The notes: generated by a model from the sequence alone, not told the origin. DNA of 64,000 nt from Pelecanus crispus (GCF_030463565.1 NC_134675.1:12421862-12485861); one strand, 5' to 3'. Positions 44,861 to 52,800 are shown, numbered from the stretch's first letter. Made by a program: numbers and translations.

Positions 44861-45918
44861 ATCACAGGGGAGCATACTTTAGTATAGCAATATATAAGAC
44901 ATATATATGAATATATATTACACAAATACAGATATTGAAATATGTGTGTTTGGTGGAAGGATTCTTTCAACATTGCAAAGAATTTCTTGAGAACAGTACA
45001 ATACTGCTGTGTGTCTTTATAAGTAACAAAATAACTCTTCAATAGAAGTAGATATTAAAGTTGAATCTGAGTTTAATCTCAAGTTTTCTTGAGAATGTTA
45101 TTTATTCAAAGAAAGCAACTACCTCTCTCTGAAGAAATAATATCAATAGAATTGAATGTTACAGTCAGTACAGGAACGTAGCCTTGGATTTCTGAATGTT
45201 TAATGATACTTACAAGTGAAAGTTCTTCCCTTGTACTTTATTTCCATTTCATTTCATAGAAACCTCATTTCGTTTCCAGAATGGTGAAGCCGCTGTAGCA
45301 CATCCAGTGGATGGTGATGCATTATGCCTATCTCACTGAGGGATCAACCTTGGCTGTCTTTGGAGGAGATGAATTAAGCATGCTGATCACTGTCAAGGCA
45401 AACAGTAACTCTACTAGTCAATTCATGTCAGACATGATCCTAAACAGTATTTTTTCATGGGTGCAAGCTAGCAAGAAAATGGCTGAAGCTGATTATGTTT
45501 TGTAGCTACCTCTTAAGTCAACGGTCAGAGTTGCTTCTCTTACTAACCTTGTATGTAAGTACATTTGCATTGTATAAAGCTGTATAGTTGCGCCTTCTGA
45601 ATTCTGGGTCTGTTCAAATTACGTTTTTTTTCCTGCCTTGCAGTGAATTCTTGTTTGTATTGATAATGAATTTTTCAGTTAGCTCTTTTGAATCTGCCTT
45701 TGCAAACTTGTCATTACATATCTCTGGTCACTCTGTCACAACCAAATGTGTATGGCTGTTACTTGTTGACACTGATTTCACTAAGCAGAAGCTGACTGCC
45801 TTTGCCTGCTTTCTGCATGGAGGACTTAACCCTGTCCCAGTGGCATTACTGGGAGCTTTGCCATTGGCTTGAGCCACATGCATGGTTTCCTCCTCCTCTA
45901 AGCCAGCTAATACCTTTT
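44850..45918. other. No recognisable gene
   Basis: An AT-rich flank, then a small open frame at 45311-45505 (64 codons) of unknown nature. It lacks motifs, and a processed-pseudogene origin is possible but unproven. The stretch ends at the left target duplication of A5. Confidence 0.4.
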
Positions 45919-45923
45919 CAGTG
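45919..45923 (+). repeat. Target-site duplication CAGTG (left) of A5
   Basis: CAGTG directly precedes the TGTCCTGG of the 5' LTR and is repeated at 52796-52800 directly after CCACGACA. Confidence 0.95.
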
Positions 45924-46166
45924 TGTCCTGGTTTCGGCTGGGATAGAGTTAATTTTCTTCCTAGCAGCAGGCATAGTGCTGTGTTTTGGATTTAGTAGGA
46001 GAAGAATGTTGATAACATGCTGATGTTTTTAGTTGTTGCTGAGTACTGCTTATGCTAGTCAAGGACTTTTTCAGCTTCCCATGCTCTGCCAGGTGCACAA
46101 GAAACTGGGAGGGGGCACAGCCAGAATAGTTGATCCAAACTGACCAAAGGGCTATTCCATACCATA

Positions 46167-46174
46167 TGACGTCA
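46167..46174 (+). promoter_or_regulatory. Palindromic CRE (TGACGTCA) in LTR
   Basis: A perfect cAMP-response element 7 bases upstream of the TATA box. It is kept in the LTRs of A2, A4, A6, the inverted LTR of A7, the A7 3' LTR and A8. It is altered at the CpG in A1 (TGACATCA) and in the A5 3' LTR (TGATGTCA). Confidence 0.85.
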
Positions 46175-46181
46175 TGCTCAG

Positions 46182-46189
46182 TATATAAA
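46182..46189 (+). promoter_or_regulatory. LTR TATA box (TATATAAA)
   Basis: TATATAAA is followed by a G run and a GC-rich start region. Transcription is expected to begin about 25-30 bases downstream, near 46215. Confidence 0.85.
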
Positions 46190-46356
46190 CTGGGGGGGGT
46201 TGGCCGGGGAGCAGCGACCGCTGCTCGGGAACTGTCTGGGTATCGGTCGGCGGGTGGTGAGCAATTGCATTGTGCATCACTTGCTTTGTATATTATTATT
46301 ATTATTATTATATTGTTATTATTATTATTATTATTTTACTTTATTTTATTTCAATT

Positions 46357-46362
46357 ATTAAA
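46357..46362 (+). terminator. LTR polyadenylation signal ATTAAA
   Basis: ATTAAA in the R region. The same hexamer in the 3' LTR would direct cleavage of the viral transcript. Confidence 0.6.
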
Positions 46363-46501
46363 CTGTTCTTATCTCAACCCAGGAGTGTTTCTCACTCTTA
46401 CTCCTCCGATTCTCTCCCCCATCCCATCAGGGTAAGGGGAGTGAGCGAGCGGCTGCGTGGTGCTGAGTTGTTGGCTGGGACTAAACCACGACAGTCCTTT
46501 T

Positions 46502-46519
46502 TGGCGCCCAACGTGGGGC
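46502..46519 (+). other. Primer-binding site, tRNA-Lys type (A5)
   Basis: TGGCGCCCAACGTGGGGC lies eight bases after the LTR. It is the site complementary to the 3' end of tRNA-Lys1,2, as used by Mason-Pfizer monkey virus and visna virus. Confidence 0.9.
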
Positions 46520-46586
46520 ACGAAGGGTTTGAGATAAGAACAGATTAACTAGAGTGTATTAAGGAATCTGTTAACAGTTGCCGGTC

Positions 46587-48578
46587 ATGATATTAGTTCA
46601 TCTGATCTGTACCATGTTCTTTTCTTGGCTGTGCATGTTAAAGCTTGGTGTTGGTCTGTGCATTGCGCTATGCTCTGTAGTGATTAAGGATGTTTTGATT
46701 GGGAGGTTCCTTATCAAAATCCTGACCTTGAGCATGGTTTTGTATCTGGGTTTTATGCACAAGTCATTACTGTACTTCGGGTACCACCTCATGGAGAGAG
46801 TTAGCAATTATACCTTTCCCTCGGAGACGTCTGTTGTGGAGGAACTACAGAATGGCACCTTCATTACCTTATTCTATAATGCTTCCTCCCTCATTACAGA
46901 AAGTTTTCAGTATTTTGAACATCCCTGGGCAGTTAAGATACTTCTATTGATACTTCTTGGGAATATTGTTTTGGTTTTGACAAAGGTTAGTAAGCAATTT
47001 AAGAATATCATCCAGAGATCTGCCCCAAGGCTGGAGAGTTATGAGTGGCAGGGTGTGTGGGATCGTATGCGCAAGTACCTAGGGCAGTGGGGACCTCCAG
47101 TGTTTTGGAACTTCACCCCTGAACAAGTGCAGAATCCTGAAGAACTAGTAAAGTATTTGGAAGAAGTATGTTCTCACCCTGGCAACTCCAAAGAGACACA
47201 ACTCATTGCAACATGCTGGGGACTGGCCCATGCTTATAGAGCCCTGTTCAACACTATTCAGTACCCTCAAGGGAAAGAGAGGGTCTCTGGATCTGATGAC
47301 AAAACAACAGGCACTGTGGCTACTCCAACCACAGCCATGAGCACTGTGGCTACTCCAACCACACCCACAAGCACTGCGGCTACTCCAACACCCACCACAG
47401 GTACTGCAGCCACTCCAACCCCAGTGGCAGGCACTGCGGCTAAACCAGAGAACCAACCTGCGCCGGTATCAGTTGCCCCTATACAGAAGAAAAAATACAC
47501 GAGGAAATCAGTTCGTTTAGTAAGGGATGAAGATGAACCAGGGCCATCACGAGAACCAGAGGAGGAAGAACCCATAAATGAGATGGTGACCACCCGATCC
47601 CTATCCCTGAGTGAGCTGCGAGATATGCGAAAAGATTTCGGTCGTCATCCAGGCGAGCACATCATCACCTGGCTGCTCCGATGCTGGGATAACGGGGCCA
47701 GTAGCCTGGATTTAGAGGGTAAGGAAGCCAAGCAGCTGGGATCCCTTTCCAGGGAAGGGGGCATTGACAAAGCAATTGGAAAAGGGGCAAAACCGCTCAG
47801 CCTCTGGAGGCGACTGCTGTCAAGCGTGAAGGAAAGGTATCCCTTCAAGGAGGATGTTTTATACCGCCCAAGCAAATGGACCACCGTAGAGAAAGGTATC
47901 CAGTACCTGAGGGAATTAGGCGTGCTGGAGGTGATTTACAGTGACCTGAATGATGAACAGTTAACCAAAGACCCAGATGAAGTCAGGTGCACACAATCCA
48001 TGTGGCGGAAGGTGGTACGGAGCGCACCAGCATCGTATTCCAACTCGTTGGCAATACTAGCCTGGAAAGACGACGAGGCACCAACGGTGGATGAAGTGGC
48101 TAGACAACTCCGGGAATACGAAGAAAGTCTCTCTTCCTCCCTACGGGCCTGTGTCTCGGCGGTGGAAAAACTGTCTGAAAAAATATGCCAAGAGTTCCAA
48201 CAACTCAGAGAGGATCTGTCCTACTCCCCACCTGCACGGACCAGTGTCTCAGCCATTAGGAGTCAACGTCCCTATGCTCAAGAGAGAGGATATAGAGGAT
48301 ACACACCACGGGGCACCCTGTGGTTTTACCTGCGTGATTATGGAGAGGACATGAGAAAGTGGGATGGAAAACCCACCTCAACCTTAGAGGCACGGGTGCG
48401 TGAGTTGCAAGGAAAAACTATTAGAAAAGGCGGTTCTCCCAGGAAAAGTGCAGCTCCAGTTTCCAGTGAGCAGTTCCCGAGACAGAGTAAGAGGGCTAAT
48501 TTTACTTCCGACCTTGATCAGGGGACTTTTGATTCACATTTACAGGAAGTGAACAGCGAATACTGTGACCAGTGTTAG
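46587..48578 (+). CDS. gag: Family A Gag with hydrophobic, sequon-bearing N-terminus
   Basis: 663 residues from the first in-frame ATG after the primer site to UAG. Residues 2-33 and about 36-57 are strongly hydrophobic. Residues 58-115 form a loop with three N-glycosylation sequons (N74, N89, N98), and 116-132 is another hydrophobic segment. A linker follows, then five tandem 10-residue Thr/Pro/Ala repeats (about 241-286), a Lys/Arg stretch (301-313), an acidic stretch (EPEEEEP), and a helical region of about 220 residues that I take as capsid (ITWLLRCWDNG to LAILAW). The C-terminus is basic and lacks a CCHC zinc knuckle. The Gag assignment rests on position and on the in-frame pro-pol that follows. 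The membrane topology is an inference from hydrophobicity. A2 keeps the same layout. Confidence 0.8.
   Translation: MILVHLICTMFFSWLCMLKLGVGLCIALCSVVIKDVLIGRFLIKILTLSMVLYLGFMHKSLLYFGYHLMERVSNYTFPSETSVVEELQNGTFITLFYNASSLITESFQYFEHPWAVKILLLILLGNIVLVLTKVSKQFKNIIQRSAPRLESYEWQGVWDRMRKYLGQWGPPVFWNFTPEQVQNPEELVKYLEEVCSHPGNSKETQLIATCWGLAHAYRALFNTIQYPQGKERVSGSDDKTTGTVATPTTAMSTVATPTTPTSTAATPTPTTGTAATPTPVAGTAAKPENQPAPVSVAPIQKKKYTRKSVRLVRDEDEPGPSREPEEEEPINEMVTTRSLSLSELRDMRKDFGRHPGEHIITWLLRCWDNGASSLDLEGKEAKQLGSLSREGGIDKAIGKGAKPLSLWRRLLSSVKERYPFKEDVLYRPSKWTTVEKGIQYLRELGVLEVIYSDLNDEQLTKDPDEVRCTQSMWRKVVRSAPASYSNSLAILAWKDDEAPTVDEVARQLREYEESLSSSLRACVSAVEKLSEKICQEFQQLREDLSYSPPARTSVSAIRSQRPYAQERGYRGYTPRGTLWFYLRDYGEDMRKWDGKPTSTLEARVRELQGKTIRKGGSPRKSAAPVSSEQFPRQSKRANFTSDLDQGTFDSHLQEVNSEYCDQC
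47307..47456 (+). repeat. 30-base tandem repeat inside gag (five units)
   Basis: Five imperfect 30-base units encode GTVATPTTA-type decapeptides. The same array with five units is present in A2 (minus, about 21440-21590). The encoded stretch is likely an extended, possibly O-glycosylated spacer. Confidence 0.85.
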
Positions 48579-48612
48579 AGGGGCCCTGCCTCCAGCCAGG
48601 TGGAGGAAAGGG
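48576..48612 (+). promoter_or_regulatory. Gag-Pol readthrough signal: UAG plus downstream hairpin
   Basis: The gag stop UAG (48576-48578) is followed in the same frame by protease. Five bases after the stop a hairpin can form: CCCT (48584-48587) with AGGG (48609-48612), and CCTCCA (48589-48594) with TGGAGG (48601-48606), loop GCCAGG, and a small G/AA internal loop. The layout (in-frame UAG, short spacer, stem) resembles the readthrough signal of gammaretroviruses, where UAG is decoded as Gln in a minority of events. The same UAG with AGGGGC after it occurs in A7 (57443-57445) and A2 (20302-20304). Confidence 0.75.
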
Positions 48613-49082
48613 ACAACCGGGTTTACTGGACTGTGGGGATTCAATGGCCTGGAACGTCAGACCCACAGGAGTATAAGGCTCTAGTGGACACTGGTGCACA
48701 GTGCACGCTAATGCCATCAAACTATAGAGGGGCAGAACCCATTTGTATTTCTGGAGTGACAGGGGGATCCCAACAGCTAACTGTACTGGAAGCTGAAGTG
48801 AGCCTAACTGGGAATGAGTGGCAAAAGCACCCCATTGTGACTGGCCCAGACGCTCCGTGCATCCTTGGCATAGACTACCTCAGGAGAGGGTATTTCAAGG
48901 ACCCAAAAGGGTACTGGTGGGCTTTTGGTATAGCTGCTTTGGAGATGGAGGAAATTAAACAGTTGTCCACCTTGCCCGGTCTCTCGGAGGACCCTTCGAT
49001 TGTAGGGTTGCTGAGGGTTGAAGAACAACAGGTGCCGATTGCTACTACAACTGTGCACAGGCGGCAATATCGCACCAACTGA
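48579..49082 (+). CDS. pro: Family A protease (N-terminal part of Pro-Pol)
   Basis: The frame continues directly from the gag UAG; there is no ATG near the start, so it must be expressed as a Gag fusion. It encodes a retroviral aspartic protease: the catalytic LVDTGAQCTLMP (Asp-Thr-Gly at 48687-48695), a flap-like GGSQQL region, and ILGIDYLRRGYF, the conserved segment near the C-terminus. The protease cleaves the Gag and Gag-Pol polyproteins. TGA at 49080-49082 interrupts the passage to RT; A7 reads CGA there, so the TGA looks like a CpG transition. Confidence 0.85.
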   Translation, partial: RGPASSQVEERDNRVYWTVGIQWPGTSDPQEYKALVDTGAQCTLMPSNYRGAEPICISGVTGGSQQLTVLEAEVSLTGNEWQKHPIVTGPDAPCILGIDYLRRGYFKDPKGYWWAFGIAALEMEEIKQLSTLPGLSEDPSIVGLLRVEEQQVPIATTTVHRRQYRTN

Positions 49083-51764
49083 GATTCCCTGATTCCCATC
49101 CATAACCGGATTCGTCGACTGGAGAGCCAGGGAGTGATCAGCAAGACTCGCTCACCCTTTAACAGTCCCATATGGCCAGTGCGAAAGTCTAATGGGGAGT
49201 GGAGACTAACAGTGGACTATCGTGGCCTGAACGAAGTTACACCGCCGCTGAGTGCTGCCATGCCAGACATGCTAGAACCTCAATATGAACTGGAGTCAAA
49301 GGCAGCTAAGTGGTATGCCACAATTGATATTGCTAATGCATTTTTCTCCATCCCTTTGGCAGCAGAGTGCAGGCCCCAGTTTGCTTTCAATTGGAGGGGT
49401 GTTCAGTACACCTGGAACCGACTGCCCCAGGGGTGGAAGCACAGCCCCACCATTTGCCATGGACTGATCCAGACAGCACTGGAACAGGGTGAAGATCCAG
49501 AACATCTGCAGTACATTGATGACATCATTGTGTGGGGCAACACAGCAGAAGAAGTTTTTGAGAAGGGAAAGAAAATAGTCCAAATCCTTCTGAAGGCTGG
49601 CTTTGCCATAAAACAGAGTAAGGTCAAGGGGCCTGCACAGGAGATCCAGTTTTTAGGAATAAAATGGCAAGATGGACGTCGTCAGATCCCAATGGATGTG
49701 ATCAACAAAATAACAGCTATGTCCCCACCAACTAGCAAAAAGGAAACACAAGCTTTCTTAGGCGTTGTGGGTTTTTGGAGAATGCATATTCCAAATTACA
49801 GCCAGATTGCAAGCCCTCTCTATCAAGTGACCCGGAAGAAGAACGAATTCAAATGGGGCCCTGAGCAACAACAAGCCTTTGAACAAATTAAACGTGAGAT
49901 AGTTCATGCAGTAGCCCTTGGGCCAGTCCGGGCAGGGCAGGATATTAAAAATGTGCTCTACACTGCAGCCGGGGAGAATGGCCCTACCTGGAGCCTCTGG
50001 CAGAAAGCACCAGGGGAGACTCGAGGTCGACCCCTAGGGTTTTGGAGTCGGGGATACAGAGGATCCGAAGCCCACTATACTCCAACTGAGAAAGAGATAC
50101 TGGCAGCATATGAAGGGGTTCGAGCTGCTTCAGAAGTGGTTGGTACTGAAGCACAGCTCCTGCTGGCACCCCGACTGCCGGTGTTGGGCTGGATGTTCAA
50201 AGGGAGGGTCCCCTCTACACATCATGCAACTGATGCTACGTGGAGTAAGTGGGTTGCATTGATCACACAACGGGCTCGAATAGGAAACCCCAGTCGCCCA
50301 GGAATCTTGGAAGTGATCATGGACTGGCCAGAAGGAAAAAACCTTAGAATATCACCAGAGGAGGAGGTGACACGTGCTGAAGAGGCCCCACTGTATAATA
50401 AATTGCCAGAAAATGAGAAGCAATATGCCCTGTTCACTGATGGGTCCTGTCGTCTTGTGGGAAAGCATCGGAGGTGGAAAGCTGCTGTCTGGAGTCCTAT
50501 ACGACAAGTTGCAGAAAGTGCTGAAGGAGAAGGGGAGTCGAGTCAGTTTGCAGAGGTGAAAGCCATCCAGCTGGCGTTAGATAGTGCTGAACGAGAAAAG
50601 TGGCCAGTCCTTTATCTCTATACTGACTCATGGATGGTGGCAAATGCCCTGTGGGTGTGGCTGCAGCAATGGAAGCAGAGCAACTGGCAGCGCAGAGGCA
50701 AACCCATCTGGGCTGCCGCATTATGGCAAGATATTGCTGCCCGGGTAGAGAACCTGGTTGTAAAAGTACGTCACGTAGATGCTCACGTACCCAAGAGTCA
50801 GGCCACTGAAGAACATCAAAACAACCATCAAGTAGATCAGGCTGCTAAGATTGAAGTGGCTCAGGTGGATCTGGACTGGCAACATAAGGGTGAATTATTT
50901 ATAGCTCGGTGGGCCCATGACGCCTCAGGCCATCAAGGAAGGGATGCAACGTATAAATGGGCTCGTGATCGAGGGGTGGACTTAACTATGGACAGTATTG
51001 CACAGGTTATTCATGAGTGTGAAACATGCGCTGCAATCAAGCAAGCCAAGCAGTTCAAGCCCCTTGGGTATAGTGAACGATGGCTGAAATATAAATATGG
51101 GGAGGCCTGGCAGATTGATTACATCACGCTCCCACAGACCCGCCAAGGCAAGCGCTATGTGCTCACCATGGTGGAAGCAACCACTGGATGGTTGGAAACA
51201 TATCCCGTGCCCCATGCCACCGCCCGGAACACCATCCTGGGCCTTGAAAAGCAAGTCCTGTGGCGACATGGCACCCCAGAAAGAATTGAGTCAGACAACG
51301 GGACTCATTTCCGAAACAACCTCATAGACACCTGGGCCAAAGAGCATGGCATTGAGTGGGTGTATCACATCCCCTACCATGCACCAGCCTCCGGGAAAAT
51401 TGAGCGATACAATGGATTGTTAAAGACTACCCTGAGAGCAATGGGTGCTGGGACATTTAAACATTGGGATACGCATTTAGCAAAAGCCACCTGGTTAGTC
51501 AACACTAGGGGATCTGCCAATCGAGCTGGCCCTGCCCAATCAAAACTTCTACGTACTGTAGAAGGAGATAAAGTTCCTGTAGTGCACATGAAAAATATGC
51601 TGGGGAAGACAGTCTGGGTTACTTCCCCCTCTGGCAAAGGCAAACCCATTCGTGGGATTGCTTTTGCTCAAGGACCTGGGTGCACTTGGTGGGTGATGCG
51701 AAAGGATGGGGAAGCCCAATGTGTACCTCAAGGGAATTTGATTTTGGGTGAAAATAGCCAATGA
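49083..51764 (+). CDS. pol: Family A Pol: RT, RNase H, integrase
   Basis: 893 open codons in the same frame as gag and protease. RT: SPFNSPIWPVRKSNGEWRL, the motif A region TIDIANAFFSIPL, LPQGWKHSPTICHG, YIDDIIVWG (49512-49523 encode YIDD) and FLGIKWQDG. The connection has LGFWSRGYRGSE. RNase H: FTDGSC, AEVKAIQLAL, YTDSWM and HVDAH, the four acidic catalytic residues. Integrase: the HDASGH and CETC zinc motif, WQIDYITLP, ESDNGTHF and GKIERYNG; the second Asp and the Glu are separated by exactly 35 residues. The C-terminus has an SH3-like GKTVWVTSPSGKGKP. No dUTPase follows. It is the best preserved pol in the window. In this copy it cannot be reached from gag without passing the TGA at 49080. 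Confidence 0.9.
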   Translation, partial: DSLIPIHNRIRRLESQGVISKTRSPFNSPIWPVRKSNGEWRLTVDYRGLNEVTPPLSAAMPDMLEPQYELESKAAKWYATIDIANAFFSIPLAAECRPQFAFNWRGVQYTWNRLPQGWKHSPTICHGLIQTALEQGEDPEHLQYIDDIIVWGNTAEEVFEKGKKIVQILLKAGFAIKQSKVKGPAQEIQFLGIKWQDGRRQIPMDVINKITAMSPPTSKKETQAFLGVVGFWRMHIPNYSQIASPLYQVTRKKNEFKWGPEQQQAFEQIKREIVHAVALGPVRAGQDIKNVLYTAAGENGPTWSLWQKAPGETRGRPLGFWSRGYRGSEAHYTPTEKEILAAYEGVRAASEVVGTEAQLLLAPRLPVLGWMFKGRVPSTHHATDATWSKWVALITQRARIGNPSRPGILEVIMDWPEGKNLRISPEEEVTRAEEAPLYNKLPENEKQYALFTDGSCRLVGKHRRWKAAVWSPIRQVAESAEGEGESSQFAEVKAIQLALDSAEREKWPVLYLYTDSWMVANALWVWLQQWKQSNWQRRGKPIWAAALWQDIAARVENLVVKVRHVDAHVPKSQATEEHQNNHQVDQAAKIEVAQVDLDWQHKGELFIARWAHDASGHQGRDATYKWARDRGVDLTMDSIAQVIHECETCAAIKQAKQFKPLGYSERWLKYKYGEAWQIDYITLPQTRQGKRYVLTMVEATTGWLETYPVPHATARNTILGLEKQVLWRHGTPERIESDNGTHFRNNLIDTWAKEHGIEWVYHIPYHAPASGKIERYNGLLKTTLRAMGAGTFKHWDTHLAKATWLVNTRGSANRAGPAQSKLLRTVEGDKVPVVHMKNMLGKTVWVTSPSGKGKPIRGIAFAQGPGCTWWVMRKDGEAQCVPQGNLILGENSQ

Positions 51765-52231
51765 ACTGAATTGTATAATATTAATTGCTTTATAATACTG
51801 TATGTTATCTCTTAACTGTATGTTATCTCTTAACTGCATGTTAATATAATAATATAGTAGGTTAATATTAAGTATATAATACTGTATATTATGATTGCTA
51901 TATGCCACATCAATGGTATTGCAGTAAGAATTGCCCAGCTTAATGAAAATGAACTTTGATGAAACCATGTTGGAATGAGAACTGACTTCAGCATGCAACA
52001 GTCCAACACTGCACACCACCTCTCCTGCTCTGAAAGACTGTGATGACAGATGGAACCCAAAGTCATGGGCTAAATGAACTCAATGGACATTTTAGAGGGA
52101 TGGGCCATAGACGAAGGGAATGATATCTGTGTGTATATCAAGATAGGGAAAGTGGTGGTGATTAATTGGAACACATTGGAAAGGGGAGGGCCTGTGCATG
52201 ACGTAGATGGTATAGAATAAGGGGTGGATAC
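51765..52231 (+). other. Post-pol region without env (A5)
   Basis: 467 bases between the pol stop and the 3' LTR. There is no open frame of note, so no envelope or accessory gene. It has an 18-base direct repeat (CTGTATGTTATCTCTTAA, twice at about 51798-51834) and ends AATAAGGGGTGGATAC, where the purine run (52215-52224) may be the polypurine tract. Confidence 0.75.
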
Positions 52232-52795
52232 TGTCCTGGTTTCGGCTGGGATAGAGTTAATTTTCTTCCTAGCAGCAGGCATAGTGTGGTGTTTGGGATT
52301 TAGTAGGAGAAGAATGTTGATAACACGCTGATGTTTTTAGTTGTTGCTGAGTACTGCTTATGCTAGTCAAGGACTTTTTCAGCTTCCCATGCTCTGCCAG
52401 GTGCACAAGAAACTGGGAGGGGGCACAGCCAGAATAGTTGATCCAAACTGACCAAAGGGCTATTCCATACCATATGATGTCATGCTCAGTATATAAACTG
52501 GGGGGGGTTGGCCGGGGAGCAGCGACCGCTGCTCGGGAACTGTCTGGGTATCGGTCGGCGGGTGGTGAGCAATTGCATTGTGCATCACTTGCTTTGTATA
52601 TTATTATTATTATTATTATATTGTTATTATTATTATTTTACTTTATTTTATTTCAATTATTAAACTGTTCTTATCTCAACCCAGGAGTGTTTCTCACTCT
52701 TACTCCTCCGATTCTCTCCCCCATCCCATCGGGGTAGGGGGAGTGAGCGAGCGGCTGCGTGGTGCTGAGTTGCTGGCTGGGACTAAACCACGACA
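52232..52795 (+). repeat. Family A 3' LTR (A5)
   Basis: 564 bases. By eye it differs from the 5' LTR at about eight positions and by six bases in the ATT microsatellite. The CRE is TGATGTCA here. Confidence 0.95.
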
Positions 52796-52800
52796 CAGTG
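52796..52800 (+). repeat. Target-site duplication CAGTG (right) of A5
   Basis: A perfect match to 45919-45923. Confidence 0.95.

Larger units (their letters stand above)
45924..46493 (+). repeat. Family A 5' LTR (A5)
   Basis: A 570-base LTR, TGTCCTGG to CCACGACA. U3 ends with a CRE and TATA box. R contains an (ATT)n microsatellite and an ATTAAA signal. U5 carries the TCTCACTCTTACTCCTCC block. Confidence 0.95.
45924..52795 (+). mobile_element. ERV family A provirus, nearly intact (A5)
   Basis: A 6,872-base provirus with two LTRs, tRNA-Lys-type primer site, open gag, protease and pol, and a five-base target duplication. Gag and pro-pol lie in one frame separated by UAG (48576-48578). A TGA at 49080-49082 interrupts the protease-RT joint. 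There is no env. The two LTRs differ by about eight substitutions plus one six-base microsatellite change, which points to a fairly young insertion. Five-base duplications and the RT type suggest a class III (ERV-L-like) affinity, although the primer site is not the leucine type that gives ERV-L its name. Confidence 0.95.

Noticed and set aside
45311-45505. A 64-codon frame downstream of PMAIP1 as a possible third exon or pseudogene
   Set aside because: The PMAIP1 frame already ends with the conserved C-terminus at 44032. I recognise no homology, and the upstream frame has a stop.
46130-46435. A conserved reading frame of about 100 codons inside every family A LTR, with a run of Ile/Leu from the ATT array
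   Set aside because: The frame is shared only because the LTRs are related. The hydrophobic run is the translation of a microsatellite, the frame shifts between copies, and the promoter elements lie inside it.
48550-48580. A CCHC zinc knuckle at the Gag C-terminus (EYCDQC)
   Set aside because: Only two cysteines and no Cys-x2-Cys-x4-His-x4-Cys pattern; not a nucleocapsid knuckle.
51765-52231. A possible env gene between pol and the 3' LTR
   Set aside because: The stretch is 467 bases without an open frame; no surface or transmembrane motif is visible.
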